DNA of 64,000 nt. Origin: JACCVL01 sp038232655. GTDB lineage: Bacteria > Actinomycetota > Actinomycetes > Propionibacteriales > Nocardioidaceae. Numbering within the stretch: position 1 is the stretch's first letter; every line of letters begins with the position of its first letter. The position numbers were made by a program, and so were the translations under genes. Positions 52,849-62,759 of this stretch are shown piece after piece. Below the pieces are notes generated by a model that was not told the DNA's origin, made no database searches, and worked only from the letters and a program-made list of their open reading frames with translations. The stretch spans positions 5,286 to 69,285 of the forward strand of contig JBBSNM010000002.1 in assembly GCA_038232655.1 (NCBI GenBank). The letters run 5' to 3'.

Positions 52849-54182
52849 GCTCGGTCTGGCTGAACAGTTCCCTGGTCATCTTCCTGGTGATCTTGGGCGG
52901 GTTCTTCGCTGCGGCCGAGATCGCCCTCGTCTCGTTACGCGACAGCCAGATCCGTAACCTCGCCCAGCGCGGTCGGCGCGGGGCGGTCGTGGCGCGGGTG
53001 GCCGCCGACCCCAACCGCTTCCTGTCCGCGGTGCAGATCGGGGTCACGCTGATGGGCTTCTTGTCGGCGGCGTTCGGCGGCGCCACCTTGGCCGCCGAGC
53101 TGTCACCGCCGCTCGAACGGCTGGGACTGTCCGAGCCGCTGGCCGACCTGCTGGCGCTCGTGGCTGTCACCCTGGTCATCGCCTACGTCTCGATCGTGCT
53201 GGGCGAGCTGGTCGCTAAGCGGCTGGCGCTGCAGCGCGCGGAGGGCACCGCGCTGCTGCTGGCGCCCGTCGTGGACAAGATCGCCACCGCGGTGCTGCCG
53301 GTCATCTGGCTGCTGGGCAAGTCCACCGACCTGGTGCTGCGGCTGCTGGGCGGCGACCCGGGCGCCCAGCGCGAGCAGATGAGCGACGAGGAGCTGCGCG
53401 AGCTCGTCAGCACGCACGAGACCCTGACCGCTGAGGAACGCCGCATCGTCGAGGAGGTGTTCGAGGCCGGCGACCGGCAGATCCGGGAGGTGATGATCCC
53501 GCGCACCGAGGTGGACTTCATCGACGCCTCGATGCCGGTGCCCAAGGCGGTGGCACTGGCCGCCGAGCGACCGCACTCGCGCTACCCGGTGATCCGGGGC
53601 TCGTCGGACAACGTGGTGGGCTTCCTGCACGTGCGCGACCTCTACCAGAACGGCGGCAACGGGCGTTCGCAGCGGGTCGGTGAGCTCACCCGCAACACCT
53701 TGATGCTCCCCGGCACCCGCGGGGTGTTGCCGGCCTTCGCCGACATGCGTCGCGATCGGGTGCACCTGGCGATCGTCCTCGACGAGTACGGCGGCACTGC
53801 GGGCATCGTCACGATGGAGGATCTGGTCGAGGAGCTGGTCGGAGACATCCGCGACGAGTACGACGAGGACGAGCCGAACAGCCGCCGGCTGGTCGGCGGC
53901 GAGATCGAGGTCGACGGGCTGCTCAACCTCGACGACTTCGCCGACGAGACCGGGCTCGAGCTGCCGGACGGCCCGTACGAGACCGTCGCCGGCTACATCA
54001 CCTCGTGCCTCGGCCGGCTGCCCACCACCGGTGACGAGTGCGAAGTCGACGGGCACCAGCTGCTGGTGGTGGCCATGGACAGCCGTCGCATCGAGCGGGT
54101 GCGCGTGAGCGTTCCCGGTGCGGCCGACGGTGACCAGCATCCCGAGGAGCGGCCGGGCGGGCAGCCCCCCGCCAGCGACTGA
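52845..54182 (+). CDS. CNNM/CorC-type membrane protein (DUF21-CBS-HlyC/CorC)
   Basis: 445 residues from the GTG at 52845, inside the galM stop. DUF21 membrane domain (1-180; LVIFLVILGGFFAAAEIALV, then SAVQIGVTLMGFLSAAFGGA), CBS pair (about 200-335; REVMIPRTEVDFIDASM, YPVIRGSSDNVVGFLHVRDL, AIVLDEYGGTAGIVTMEDL) and a CorC_HlyC C-terminal domain (GLLNLDDFADETGLELPDGP). The family is linked to magnesium or cobalt efflux and is often mislabelled hemolysin. No link to galactose use is evident; the overlap is probably chance packing. Confidence 0.92.
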   Translation: MSSVWLNSSLVIFLVILGGFFAAAEIALVSLRDSQIRNLAQRGRRGAVVARVAADPNRFLSAVQIGVTLMGFLSAAFGGATLAAELSPPLERLGLSEPLADLLALVAVTLVIAYVSIVLGELVAKRLALQRAEGTALLLAPVVDKIATAVLPVIWLLGKSTDLVLRLLGGDPGAQREQMSDEELRELVSTHETLTAEERRIVEEVFEAGDRQIREVMIPRTEVDFIDASMPVPKAVALAAERPHSRYPVIRGSSDNVVGFLHVRDLYQNGGNGRSQRVGELTRNTLMLPGTRGVLPAFADMRRDRVHLAIVLDEYGGTAGIVTMEDLVEELVGDIRDEYDEDEPNSRRLVGGEIEVDGLLNLDDFADETGLELPDGPYETVAGYITSCLGRLPTTGDECEVDGHQLLVVAMDSRRIERVRVSVPGAADGDQHPEERPGGQPPASD

Positions 54183-54325
54183 GACCGCCCGGCCCCGCAC
54201 TCGGTTCCGCAGGCACTCAGCCGCCGACCGAACGGGTGCTTGGTGCACCGAGTGGTGCGCTCACCCACGCCTACGCCGGTGGCCTGCCCGTGCGGCCGGC
54301 ACGCCGCCACCGCCGGGGACGCTGG

Positions 54326-54331
54326 CACAAT
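54326..54331 (+). promoter_or_regulatory. -10 box (CACAAT) for leaderless trpS
   Basis: CACAAT ends eight bases before the trpS ATG at 54339 with no ribosome site between. It fits the same leaderless layout as purN and icd. Confidence 0.35.
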
Positions 54332-54338
54332 CGTGACC

Positions 54339-55355
54339 ATGCCCGACCGGTCCAGCCTGCCCCGCGTGTTCTCTGGCATCCAGCCGACGGCCGACTCCGT
54401 CCACGTCGGCAACTACCTGGGCGCGCTGCGGCAGTGGGCGAGCCTGCAGGCCGGCCATGATGCGTACACCTGCGTCGTCGATCTGCACGCCATCACCGTG
54501 CCGCAGGACCCGGCGCTGCTGAGCGAGCGCACCCACCGGGCCGCCGCGCAGGTGATCGCGGCCGGGATCGACCCGGACCGCTCGACGCTGTTCGTGCAGA
54601 GCCACGTTCCGGCGCACACCCAGCTGCAGTGGGTGCTGGGGTGCCTGGCCGGCTTCGGTGAGGCGAGCCGGATGACCCAGTTCAAGGACAAGAGCACCCG
54701 CGGTGGCAGCGACGGCGCCTCGGTGGGGCTGTTCACCTACCCGGTGCTGCAGGCCGCCGACATCTTGCTGTACCAGGCCGACAAGGTGCCGGTGGGCGAG
54801 GACCAGCGCCAGCACCTCGAGCTGACCCGAGCCCTGGCCGGTCGCTTCAACCAGCGCTTCGGTGCGACGTTTCGCATGCCGGCTGCCTACATCGTCAAGC
54901 AGACCGCCAAGATCCTCGACCTGCAGCACCCCGACAAGCAGATGAGCAAGAGCATCGCCGGGCCGGGCTGCCTGTTCCTCCTCGACGATCCAGCCGTCAA
55001 CGCCAAGAGGGTGCGCGCTGCGGTCACCGACTCCGAGCGAGAGGTGCGCTACGACCCGGTCGAGAAGCCGGGTGTTTCCAACCTGCTCACGATCCACTCC
55101 GAGCTGTCGGGCACGCCGGTGGACCAGCTGGAGCGGGATTTCGCGGGCCGCGGCTACGGCGACCTCAAGAAGGAGGTGGCCGAGGTCGTCGTCGACTTCG
55201 GCGCCGGTTTCCGGGACCGCGCGACGCAGCTGCTGGACGACCGCGCCGAGCTCGACCGGCTGCTCGCTCGCGGTGCCGAGCGTGCCGGCGAGGTGGCCGA
55301 GGCCACCCTGGCGCAGGTTTACGACCGGGTCGGCTTCGTAGCCCCGCCCAGCTGA
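54339..55355 (+). CDS. trpS: Tryptophan-tRNA ligase
   Basis: 338 residues from the ATG at 54339. Class I synthetase signatures: HIGH-equivalent SVHVGNYLGALRQW, the ATP/Trp pocket in VVDLHAITVPQD and YPVLQAADILLYQADKVPVG, then EDQRQHLELTRALA, and KMSKS as KQMSKSIAGPGCLFLLDD. It charges tRNA-Trp. The upstream 99 in-frame bases are Cys/Pro-rich and not used. It ends 54 bases before a LigT-like gene with its own -10 box. Confidence 0.96.
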   Translation: MPDRSSLPRVFSGIQPTADSVHVGNYLGALRQWASLQAGHDAYTCVVDLHAITVPQDPALLSERTHRAAAQVIAAGIDPDRSTLFVQSHVPAHTQLQWVLGCLAGFGEASRMTQFKDKSTRGGSDGASVGLFTYPVLQAADILLYQADKVPVGEDQRQHLELTRALAGRFNQRFGATFRMPAAYIVKQTAKILDLQHPDKQMSKSIAGPGCLFLLDDPAVNAKRVRAAVTDSEREVRYDPVEKPGVSNLLTIHSELSGTPVDQLERDFAGRGYGDLKKEVAEVVVDFGAGFRDRATQLLDDRAELDRLLARGAERAGEVAEATLAQVYDRVGFVAPPS

Positions 55356-55397
55356 TCGCGTGCCCCGGTGCTCCGGGTGCTGCGCGCAGTGGCTGGT

Positions 55398-55403
55398 TAG
55401 GGT
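55398..55403 (+). promoter_or_regulatory. -10 box (TAGGGT) for the second LigT-like gene
   Basis: TAGGGT ends six bases before the ATG at 55410, the leaderless arrangement. The same hexamer precedes purN. Confidence 0.45.
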
Positions 55404-55409
55404 TCGTGC

Positions 55410-55931
55410 ATGCCAACGATCGGGGTGGCCATTGCGGTTCCCGAGCCGTACGCCACGCAGTTGCGCGGGCAGCGTGAGTCGTTCGGTGACCGGCAGGCGG
55501 TGACCATCCCGACGCACATCACGCTGGTGCCACCGACCCGGGTCGATGCGGGCACCCTCGACGTGGTCGAGGAGCACCTGGTGGGTGTCGCCGCCCGGCA
55601 CCAGCCGTTCGAGGTCCGGCTGCGAGGGACGGGCACGTTCCGGCCGGTGTCTCCGGTGGTCTTCGTCGCGGTCGCGGCCGGCATCACCGAGTGCGAGCTG
55701 CTCGCCCAGGACGCGCGCACCGGTCCGCTCGACCTACGCCTGGAGTTTCCCTACCACCCGCACGTCACGGTGGCGCATGACATCGACGAGAGCGGTCTCG
55801 ACCGTGCCTTCGACGCGCTGGTGAGCTACGAGTGCGACTTCGCCGTCGACGCCTTCGGGCTGTACGTGCACGTGGACGGTGCTGGCTGGCGCCGGCACCG
55901 GGCGTTCCGGCTCGGCGGTGACGCCCGGTGA
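55410..55931 (+). CDS. 2'-5' RNA ligase-like (2H phosphoesterase) protein
   Basis: 173 residues with both 2H motifs: PTHITLVPP near residue 35 and HPHVTVAHD near residue 118. It belongs to the actinobacterial branch usually found between trpS and a YihY-family gene. The likely chemistry is on cyclic or 2',5' phosphodiesters of RNA; the substrate is unknown. GTGA overlap with the next gene (55928-55931). It is clearly a different branch from the 2H protein at 20699, with which it shares little beyond the motifs. Confidence 0.82.
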   Translation: MPTIGVAIAVPEPYATQLRGQRESFGDRQAVTIPTHITLVPPTRVDAGTLDVVEEHLVGVAARHQPFEVRLRGTGTFRPVSPVVFVAVAAGITECELLAQDARTGPLDLRLEFPYHPHVTVAHDIDESGLDRAFDALVSYECDFAVDAFGLYVHVDGAGWRRHRAFRLGGDAR

Positions 55932-57112
55932 GCGCGGTCGTCGAGAAGGTCAAGGGCGGCGCCGAGACCGCGAAAGAGCGCATGCCGCTGGCCGAGCACC
56001 TGGTCGCGATGGTCCAGCACTACGGCCGGGTGGACGGCTCGGTGCTGGCGGGCGGGGTGACGTACTTCGCGTTCCTGTCGTTCTTCCCGCTGCTGGCGCT
56101 GGGGTTCGCCGCCGTCGGCTTCGTGTCCGGGATCGTGCCCGCCGTACGTGGCCAGCTGTCCGATGCCCTGGTGCAGGCCTTTCCCGGGATCGTGCAGAAC
56201 AGCTGCGCCGAGGACCAGCCGGGGTGCATCGCGCTCAGCACCTTCGAGGACGCGGCGGGTGCCGCCTCGATCATCGGCGCCGTCGCGCTGCTCGTCGTCG
56301 GGCTCAACTGGTTGTCGGCCCTGCGCTCGTCGCTGGCCGACGTGTTCGGCATCCCGCCGCACGAGCGACGCAACTTCGTGGTCGGCAAGGCCATCGACCT
56401 GGGTGCGCTGATCGTGCTCGGCCTCACGCTGGTCGTCTCGGTGGCCGTCTCCAGCATTGTGGCCACGCTGGTGCCGGCGGTGGTCCGCGCGCTCGGCCTG
56501 GGCGGCGTGCCCGGCATGTCCTTGCTCTTCGGCCTGCTGGGGCTGCTGCTCGGAGTGGCCTCCAGCACGCTGCTGTTCCTCGTGCTGTTCCGGCTGCTGG
56601 CTGCCGACGCCGACATCGACCCACGCGACCGGCGCAACGCCGCGATCGTGGCCGGGGTCGGCTTCGAGGCGCTGAAGCTCGCCGCCGCCACCTTGGTGTC
56701 GCTCACCCTCGGCAACCCTGCCTTCGCCACCCTCGGGGTCGCGCTGGTGCTGCTGGTCTGGATGAACTACTTCTCGCGGCTGGTGCTGTACGCCGCGTCC
56801 TGGGCGGCCGTGGCCACCGACGTGCACGAGGCGCGTGCGGAACGCTCCGACGGTGCCACCGTCGATGAGCTGCCGACCGCGCCGCTGCCCGGTGAGGTGT
56901 CGGTGCCCCCCGGCGCCGATCTGGCCGCCGCGCCCGCATCCGACGAGGTCGGCGCGTTCGTACGCGGGCTCGGCGTCGGTGCCGTCGCAGTCGCCGCCGC
57001 CTGGGCGCTGGCCCGGGGCCGGCGCCCGCGGCGCCCACCTGAACCTCCTGGATGGCCTGCTGCCGAACGGCATGCTCAGCGAGGTTGCGGTGCAGCTGCA
57101 GCATGGCGCTGA
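55928..57112 (+). CDS. YihY/BrkB-family inner membrane protein
   Basis: 394 residues as read. Six-helix YihY core with VLAGGVTYFAFLSFFPLLAL, LLVVGLNWLSALRSSLADVF, LSLLFGLLGLLLGV-like segments and MNYFSRLVLYAASWAAVATD. Function of the family is unresolved (once called ribonuclease BN, wrongly). A low-complexity acidic tail and a last helix (VGAVAVAAAWALARG) follow. The final ~30 residues (RRPRRPPEPPGWPAAERHAQ) overlap the 3' end of a broken glycosyltransferase on the other strand and are probably not native. The true C-terminus may have been lost at a junction near 57035-57045. Confidence 0.82.
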   Translation: MSAVVEKVKGGAETAKERMPLAEHLVAMVQHYGRVDGSVLAGGVTYFAFLSFFPLLALGFAAVGFVSGIVPAVRGQLSDALVQAFPGIVQNSCAEDQPGCIALSTFEDAAGAASIIGAVALLVVGLNWLSALRSSLADVFGIPPHERRNFVVGKAIDLGALIVLGLTLVVSVAVSSIVATLVPAVVRALGLGGVPGMSLLFGLLGLLLGVASSTLLFLVLFRLLAADADIDPRDRRNAAIVAGVGFEALKLAAATLVSLTLGNPAFATLGVALVLLVWMNYFSRLVLYAASWAAVATDVHEARAERSDGATVDELPTAPLPGEVSVPPGADLAAAPASDEVGAFVRGLGVGAVAVAAAWALARGRRPRRPPEPPGWPAAERHAQRGCGAAAAWR

Positions 57113-57819
57113 CCGATGCCGTCCAGGGGTAGGTCTCGGCGCGCTCGCGAGCCGCGCGACGCACCCGCTCGCGGTCGTGCCGGGCCAGCGCCAGCACCGC
57201 GGCCGCCAGCTGAAGGGGGTCCGGTGGTGCCCAGGCGCCGCAGCGCTTGTCCACCAGCTCGCGGGCGCCACCGCGGTCGGCGGTCACCACCGGCACTCCG
57301 CAGGCCAGCGCCTCCAGCACCGCGAGCCCGAAGGTCTCACCGGGGCAGACCGACAGTGCCGCGTCCGCAACGCTGATGCGGGCGGCCAGCGCGGAGCGCT
57401 CGGGCAGGTGACCGTGGAAGCGCACCGGTGCGCCGGCGGCGAGCTCCTCCAGCTCGCGGCGGTGCGGCCCGTCGCCGTAGACGTCGAGCCGCACCGGTAC
57501 GCCGTCGTGGTGGAGTGCCAGCGCGGTCCGCATGGCCAGGTGCGGGCTCTTCTCCCGCGACAGCCGGCCGACGTGCACCAATCGCAGCACGCCGTCATCG
57601 CGCGACTGCCGGTGGTTCGCGGGCCGGAAGGTGTCCAGGTCGACGCCGAGCGGCTCTTGGTGCAGCTTGTCGCGGGTGGCCTGGGGATACTCCGCGGCCG
57701 ACCAGGTGGCGCACCGAGTTGGTGACGCCGTTGATGTGGGGGAGGAAGGACTCGGTGACGATGGCGACCCGCAGCCGGCTGTCCACGGCCCTCACCGTCA
57801 CCGCGGCGGATGTCGACAT
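57045..57819 (-). pseudogene. GT4 glycosyltransferase with a large internal deletion
   Basis: The ATG at 57819 opens a normal GT4 N-terminus (RLRVAIVTESFLPHINGVTN, then SVRHLV). Near 57710 it leaps, with a frame change, to the donor-domain linker QATRDKLHQEPLGVDLDTFR, losing roughly 130 codons that hold the acceptor domain. From 57590 down it reads the donor domain: LVHVGRLSREKSPHLAMRTA and the E-x7-E motif in CPGETFGLAVLEALACGVPV. No stop follows HRNLAEHAVRQQAIQE; the frame continues antisense into the YihY gene, so the 3' end is also lost. It resembles mannosyltransferases of phosphatidylinositol mannoside or glucosaminoglycolipid synthesis. Non-functional as it stands. Confidence 0.65.
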
Positions 57820-57878
57820 GCCCAAGTACAGGAAAATGTCGGGCGAATGCCGGGTGAGTTCGCCGGTGGACCTCCCTC

Positions 57879-57934
57879 ACTGGTCAGCTGCGACATCTGC
57901 ACCCGCCGAAAGTTGTCGTACCTGACCACACTGG
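57879..57934 (-). repeat. Dispersed imperfect palindrome, copy 3 (reverse orientation)
   Basis: Read on the minus strand it starts CAGTGTGGTCAGGTACGACA and ends TGTCGCAGCTGACCAG around an ACTTTCGGCGGGTG centre. This matches copies at 15834 and 16997 in both arms and in the GGCGG-type core. It sits between the broken glycosyltransferase and the mutase gene. Confidence 0.65.
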
Positions 57935-58011
57935 GTCGGAGGGAGTGCGTCCGACGCGCCTCACGGCGGTGCTGCCCGATCGCTAGCCTGTGCTGGCATG
58001 AGGACCCAGTG

Positions 58012-59601
<1,590 letters not shown>

Positions 59602-59645
59602 GCCCCGAGCGACCGCGGCCGGCGATCGTCCCCGAGACCGCCCGG

Positions 59646-60803
59646 GTGGCGGTCGCGGTGGCCTTCGTGCTCAACGGGGTGGCGATGGCCGCGCTGCTGT
59701 CGCGCGTGCCCGCCGTGCGCGACACGTTGGCGCTGTCGGCAGCCGACCTGGGGCTCCTGCTGCTGGCCCTGTCGGCGGGCACGCTGACGGCGCTGCCGCT
59801 GTCCGGTGTGGTGGTGGACCGGTTGGGGGCCGGCCGCACCGTGCTGGCCGCCGCGCTCGTCGTGACCGCCGGCTTCGGCGTTCTCGGCGTCGGGCTGACG
59901 CTCACCTCCACGCCCGTGGTGGCGGTCGGGCTGGCGGTTTACGGAGCGGGGACGAGCTCGTGGGATGTGGCGATGAACGTCGAGGGGGCGGCGGTGGAGC
60001 GCCGGCTGGGACGCACCCTGATGCCGCGGCTGCACGCCGGCTTCAGCGTCGGCACGGTGGCCGGCGCCCTGTTTGGTGCGGCCGCCGCACGGGCCGGGAT
60101 GCCGCTGCAGGTACAGCTCGCCCTGATCGGACCCGGCTGCCTGCTCGGGGCCGCCCTGGCCGTCGGCCGCTTCCTGCCCGCGGGCAGAGCCCCGTCGTCG
60201 GCCGAGTCGGTCGTCCGCGGCGTGTCCTGGGCCTGGCGCGAGTCGCGAACCCTGCTGATCGGGCTGCTGGTGTTCGCCTTCGCGTTGACCGAGGGGATCG
60301 CCAACGACTGGTTGGCGCTGGCCCTGGTGGACGGGCACGACCGGTCGGAGGCGGTGGGTGCACTGGGCTACGGCACCTTCGCCGCTTCGATGACGGCGGG
60401 CCGCCTCGTCGGCGGCAGCCTGCTGGACCGGCTGGGCCGGGTGCCGGTGCTCCGCGGCACCGCGCTGCTCGCGCTGGTCGGCGTCAGCGTCGTCGTGGTC
60501 GCCGGTCCGTTGGGCTGGGTCTTGTTGGGCGCCGTCTGCTGGGGAGTTGGCGCCTCGCTCGGCTTTCCGGTCGGCATGAGCGCGGCCGCCGACGAGCCCG
60601 CCCGGGCCGCAGGGCGGGTCGCCGTCGTGAGCTCGATCGGCTACACCGCGTTCCTCGCGGGCCCGCCGCTGGTCGGCTTCCTGGCCGACGGCTTCGGCCT
60701 GCTGCGCGGCCTGCTCGTCGTCACGGTCGCAGCCGGTGTCGGTGCGGTGGCTGCCGCCGCCGCCCGCGCGCCGCTCCACGTCAACGAGCCGTTCGGCCGA
60801 TAG
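59646..60803 (+). CDS. MFS transporter
   Basis: 385 residues from the GTG at 59646; the frame is open upstream into the mutase 3' end and a start near 59600 is also possible. About twelve membrane helices, with the MFS loop 2-3 motif seen as GVVVDRLGAGRTVLAAAL and its repeat in the second half (GGSLLDRLGRVPVLRGTALL). The SSWDVAMNVEGAAVERRLGR loop resembles FucP/YbjJ-like sugar or drug permeases in which MNVEG is conserved. Substrate unknown. It follows the mutase with about 45 bases, so it may be co-transcribed. Confidence 0.85.
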   Translation: MAVAVAFVLNGVAMAALLSRVPAVRDTLALSAADLGLLLLALSAGTLTALPLSGVVVDRLGAGRTVLAAALVVTAGFGVLGVGLTLTSTPVVAVGLAVYGAGTSSWDVAMNVEGAAVERRLGRTLMPRLHAGFSVGTVAGALFGAAAARAGMPLQVQLALIGPGCLLGAALAVGRFLPAGRAPSSAESVVRGVSWAWRESRTLLIGLLVFAFALTEGIANDWLALALVDGHDRSEAVGALGYGTFAASMTAGRLVGGSLLDRLGRVPVLRGTALLALVGVSVVVVAGPLGWVLLGAVCWGVGASLGFPVGMSAAADEPARAAGRVAVVSSIGYTAFLAGPPLVGFLADGFGLLRGLLVVTVAAGVGAVAAAAARAPLHVNEPFGR

Positions 60804-60860
60804 CGTGATGGGCGTATCCCCTTCACGGTACGAGGGGGGCCGACGACGAGGGAGATGGCC

Positions 60861-61424
60861 ATGAGCGACAAGGACCCGTACGGCGACCAGCCGCCGTCCT
60901 ATGGCTGGGCGCCGCAGCCCGGGGACGAGCAGTCGCAGGCCGGTGGCGAGCAGCAGCCGCCGCCCTACGGCGACGAACCGGCGTCCTACGGCGACCAGCC
61001 GACCTCCTACGGCGACCAGCCGACCTCCTACGGCGACCAGCCGGCGTCCTACGGCGGGCAGCCCCCGCAGTACGGCGGTCCGCCCCCGCCCGGCGGCGGC
61101 AACGGCCCAACGTCTGGTGGGCAGGGCAGCGCCGCCGACGACGCCAAGGGTTTCCTGGGCGCCCTGTTCGACTTCTCCTTCACCCACTTCGTCACGCCCA
61201 AGATCGTCAAGGTGGTCTACATCCTGGCGACCGTGGTGCTGTCGCTGGGTCTTCTGTTGTTGGTCATCTCCGCCTTCACCCAGAGCGTCGGCTTCGGAAT
61301 CGCTCTGTTGGTGATCGCCCCGATCGGCTTCCTGGTCTACCTGGCGCTGATCCGGATGACGCTCGAGTTCTACTTCGCGCTCGTGCGGATGAGCGAGGAC
61401 ATCCACCAACGTCTGCCCCGCTGA
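60861..61424 (+). CDS. DUF4282 membrane protein with Tyr-Gly-Asp-Gln-Pro repeats
   Basis: 187 residues from the ATG at 60861 (GAGGGAG at six bases; the ATG at 60855 is too close). The N-terminal half is a tandem repeat of SYGDQPT-like heptads (five near-identical copies encoded at 60980-61060), rich in Pro, Gly and Gln. The C-terminal half is a DUF4282 domain with two helices (VYILATVVLSLGLLLLVISA and GIALLVIAPIGFLVYLALIR) and the FYFALVRMSEDIHQ end. Function unknown. The repeat is prone to slippage, so its length may vary between strains. Confidence 0.85.
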   Translation: MSDKDPYGDQPPSYGWAPQPGDEQSQAGGEQQPPPYGDEPASYGDQPTSYGDQPTSYGDQPASYGGQPPQYGGPPPPGGGNGPTSGGQGSAADDAKGFLGALFDFSFTHFVTPKIVKVVYILATVVLSLGLLLLVISAFTQSVGFGIALLVIAPIGFLVYLALIRMTLEFYFALVRMSEDIHQRLPR

Positions 61425-61439
61425 TCGCGGCCGGCGGTC

Positions 61440-61445
61440 TACGCT
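61440..61445 (+). promoter_or_regulatory. -10 box (TACGCT) for the M20 amidohydrolase
   Basis: TACGCT ends six bases before the ATG at 61452, with no ribosome site, the leaderless layout seen elsewhere in the window. Confidence 0.4.
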
Positions 61446-61451
61446 GGACAG

Positions 61452-62654
61452 ATGCCCTCCGCGCCCGCCGGCCAGTCCGACCTCGTGGCGCACCTGGTTG
61501 GTGAGCTCGACGACCGCGTCCGCGAGCTGGCCGCGTTCCGCCGCGACCTGCACGCCCATCCCGAGCTGGCCTGGCAGGAGGGGCGCACGACCGACGTGAT
61601 CGCCGCGCGCCTCGAGGCCGCCGACCTCGCCGTCAAGCGGCTGGACACCAGCGGTCTGGTCGCCGAGGTGGGGCCGGATCACGGCCCGGTGGTCGCCCTG
61701 CGCGCGGACCTCGATGCGCTGGCCGTGCCCGACACGACCAGCGACCCGTGGCGGTCGTCGGTGCCCGACATCGCACACGCCTGCGGGCACGACGTGCATG
61801 CCGCGGCCTTGACGGGCGCGGGTGTGGCCCTGGCGGCCGTGCACGCGAACCACCGGCTGCCGGCGCGGGTGCGGCTGCTGTTCCAACCCGCCGAGGAGGT
61901 GATGCCCGGCGGGGCCAAGGCGCTGATCGCGGCCGGCGCGCTCGAGGGGGTCGAGCGCATCTACGCGCTGCACTGCGACCCCACCCTCGACGTCGGCCAG
62001 GTCGGGCTGCGGGTCGGCCCGCTCACCGGCGCCTCCGACGCGATCACGATAACCCTGGCGGGCCGCGGCGGTCACACCTCGCGACCGCATCTGACCGAGG
62101 ACCTCACGTTCGCGCTCGGTGTGCTGGTCACCCAGCTGCCGTCCGCGCTGTCCCGCCGCCTCGACCCCCGCGCCGGCGCCAGCCTGGTCTGGGGCGCGCT
62201 GCACGCCGGCGACGCGCTCAACGTGATCCCTGCTCGTGGCCGGCTCGGCGGCACGCTGCGGATGCTCGACGCGAGCGCGTGGCACGACGCCGAGCACCTG
62301 GTGCGCCGGCTGGTGCGTGACCTGGCCGCGCCGTACGGAGTCACCACCGACGTCGACTACGTCCGTGGGGTGCCGCCGGTGGTCAACGACAAGCAGGCCA
62401 CCGGTGAGCTGGGCCAGGCGGTGGCGGCCACCTTGGGCCAGGCCGCGCTCGTGCCCACCAGCCAGAGCCTGGGCGGTGAGGACTTCGCCTGGTACGTCGA
62501 GCACGTGCCCGGTTCGATGGGCCGCCTCGGCACCCGCACCCCCGGCGGGCCGACCTACGACCTCCATCAGGGCGACCTGCGGATCGACGAGCGGGCCACC
62601 GTCGTGGCCGCGAAGGTGCTCGCCGCGGCGGCGGTGTCGATGCCGATCACGTAA
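61452..62654 (+). CDS. M20-family amidohydrolase/aminoacylase
   Basis: 400 residues. The N-terminal part LAAFRRDLHAHPELAWQEGR is typical of the IAA-amino-acid hydrolase/hippurate hydrolase branch. Metal and catalytic residues: ALRADLDALAVPD, HACGHDVHAAALTGAG (metal ligands), FQPAEEVMPGGAKALIAAGA (catalytic Glu pair), then a lid domain and the late His ligand in GPTYDLHQGD. It would deacylate N-acyl amino acids or similar amides in the cytoplasm. The specific substrate is unknown. It precedes a BMP-type nucleoside transporter, with its own promoter. Confidence 0.92.
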   Translation: MPSAPAGQSDLVAHLVGELDDRVRELAAFRRDLHAHPELAWQEGRTTDVIAARLEAADLAVKRLDTSGLVAEVGPDHGPVVALRADLDALAVPDTTSDPWRSSVPDIAHACGHDVHAAALTGAGVALAAVHANHRLPARVRLLFQPAEEVMPGGAKALIAAGALEGVERIYALHCDPTLDVGQVGLRVGPLTGASDAITITLAGRGGHTSRPHLTEDLTFALGVLVTQLPSALSRRLDPRAGASLVWGALHAGDALNVIPARGRLGGTLRMLDASAWHDAEHLVRRLVRDLAAPYGVTTDVDYVRGVPPVVNDKQATGELGQAVAATLGQAALVPTSQSLGGEDFAWYVEHVPGSMGRLGTRTPGGPTYDLHQGDLRIDERATVVAAKVLAAAAVSMPIT

Positions 62655-62759
62655 CGATCTGCCGGGGTGTGGGCGGACCGGTCACGGCCCGTCAGCCCGG
62701 CCTCCTAGGATGCTGGAAACTTCCCTCCGCCAGGGGGGTGCGCAACCTCAGGAGGAACT

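Noticed and set aside
54183..54338. A tRNA gene in the gap before trpS
   Set aside because: Short complementary stretches are present but no cloverleaf with a T-loop (GGTTCGAATCC-like) can be drawn.
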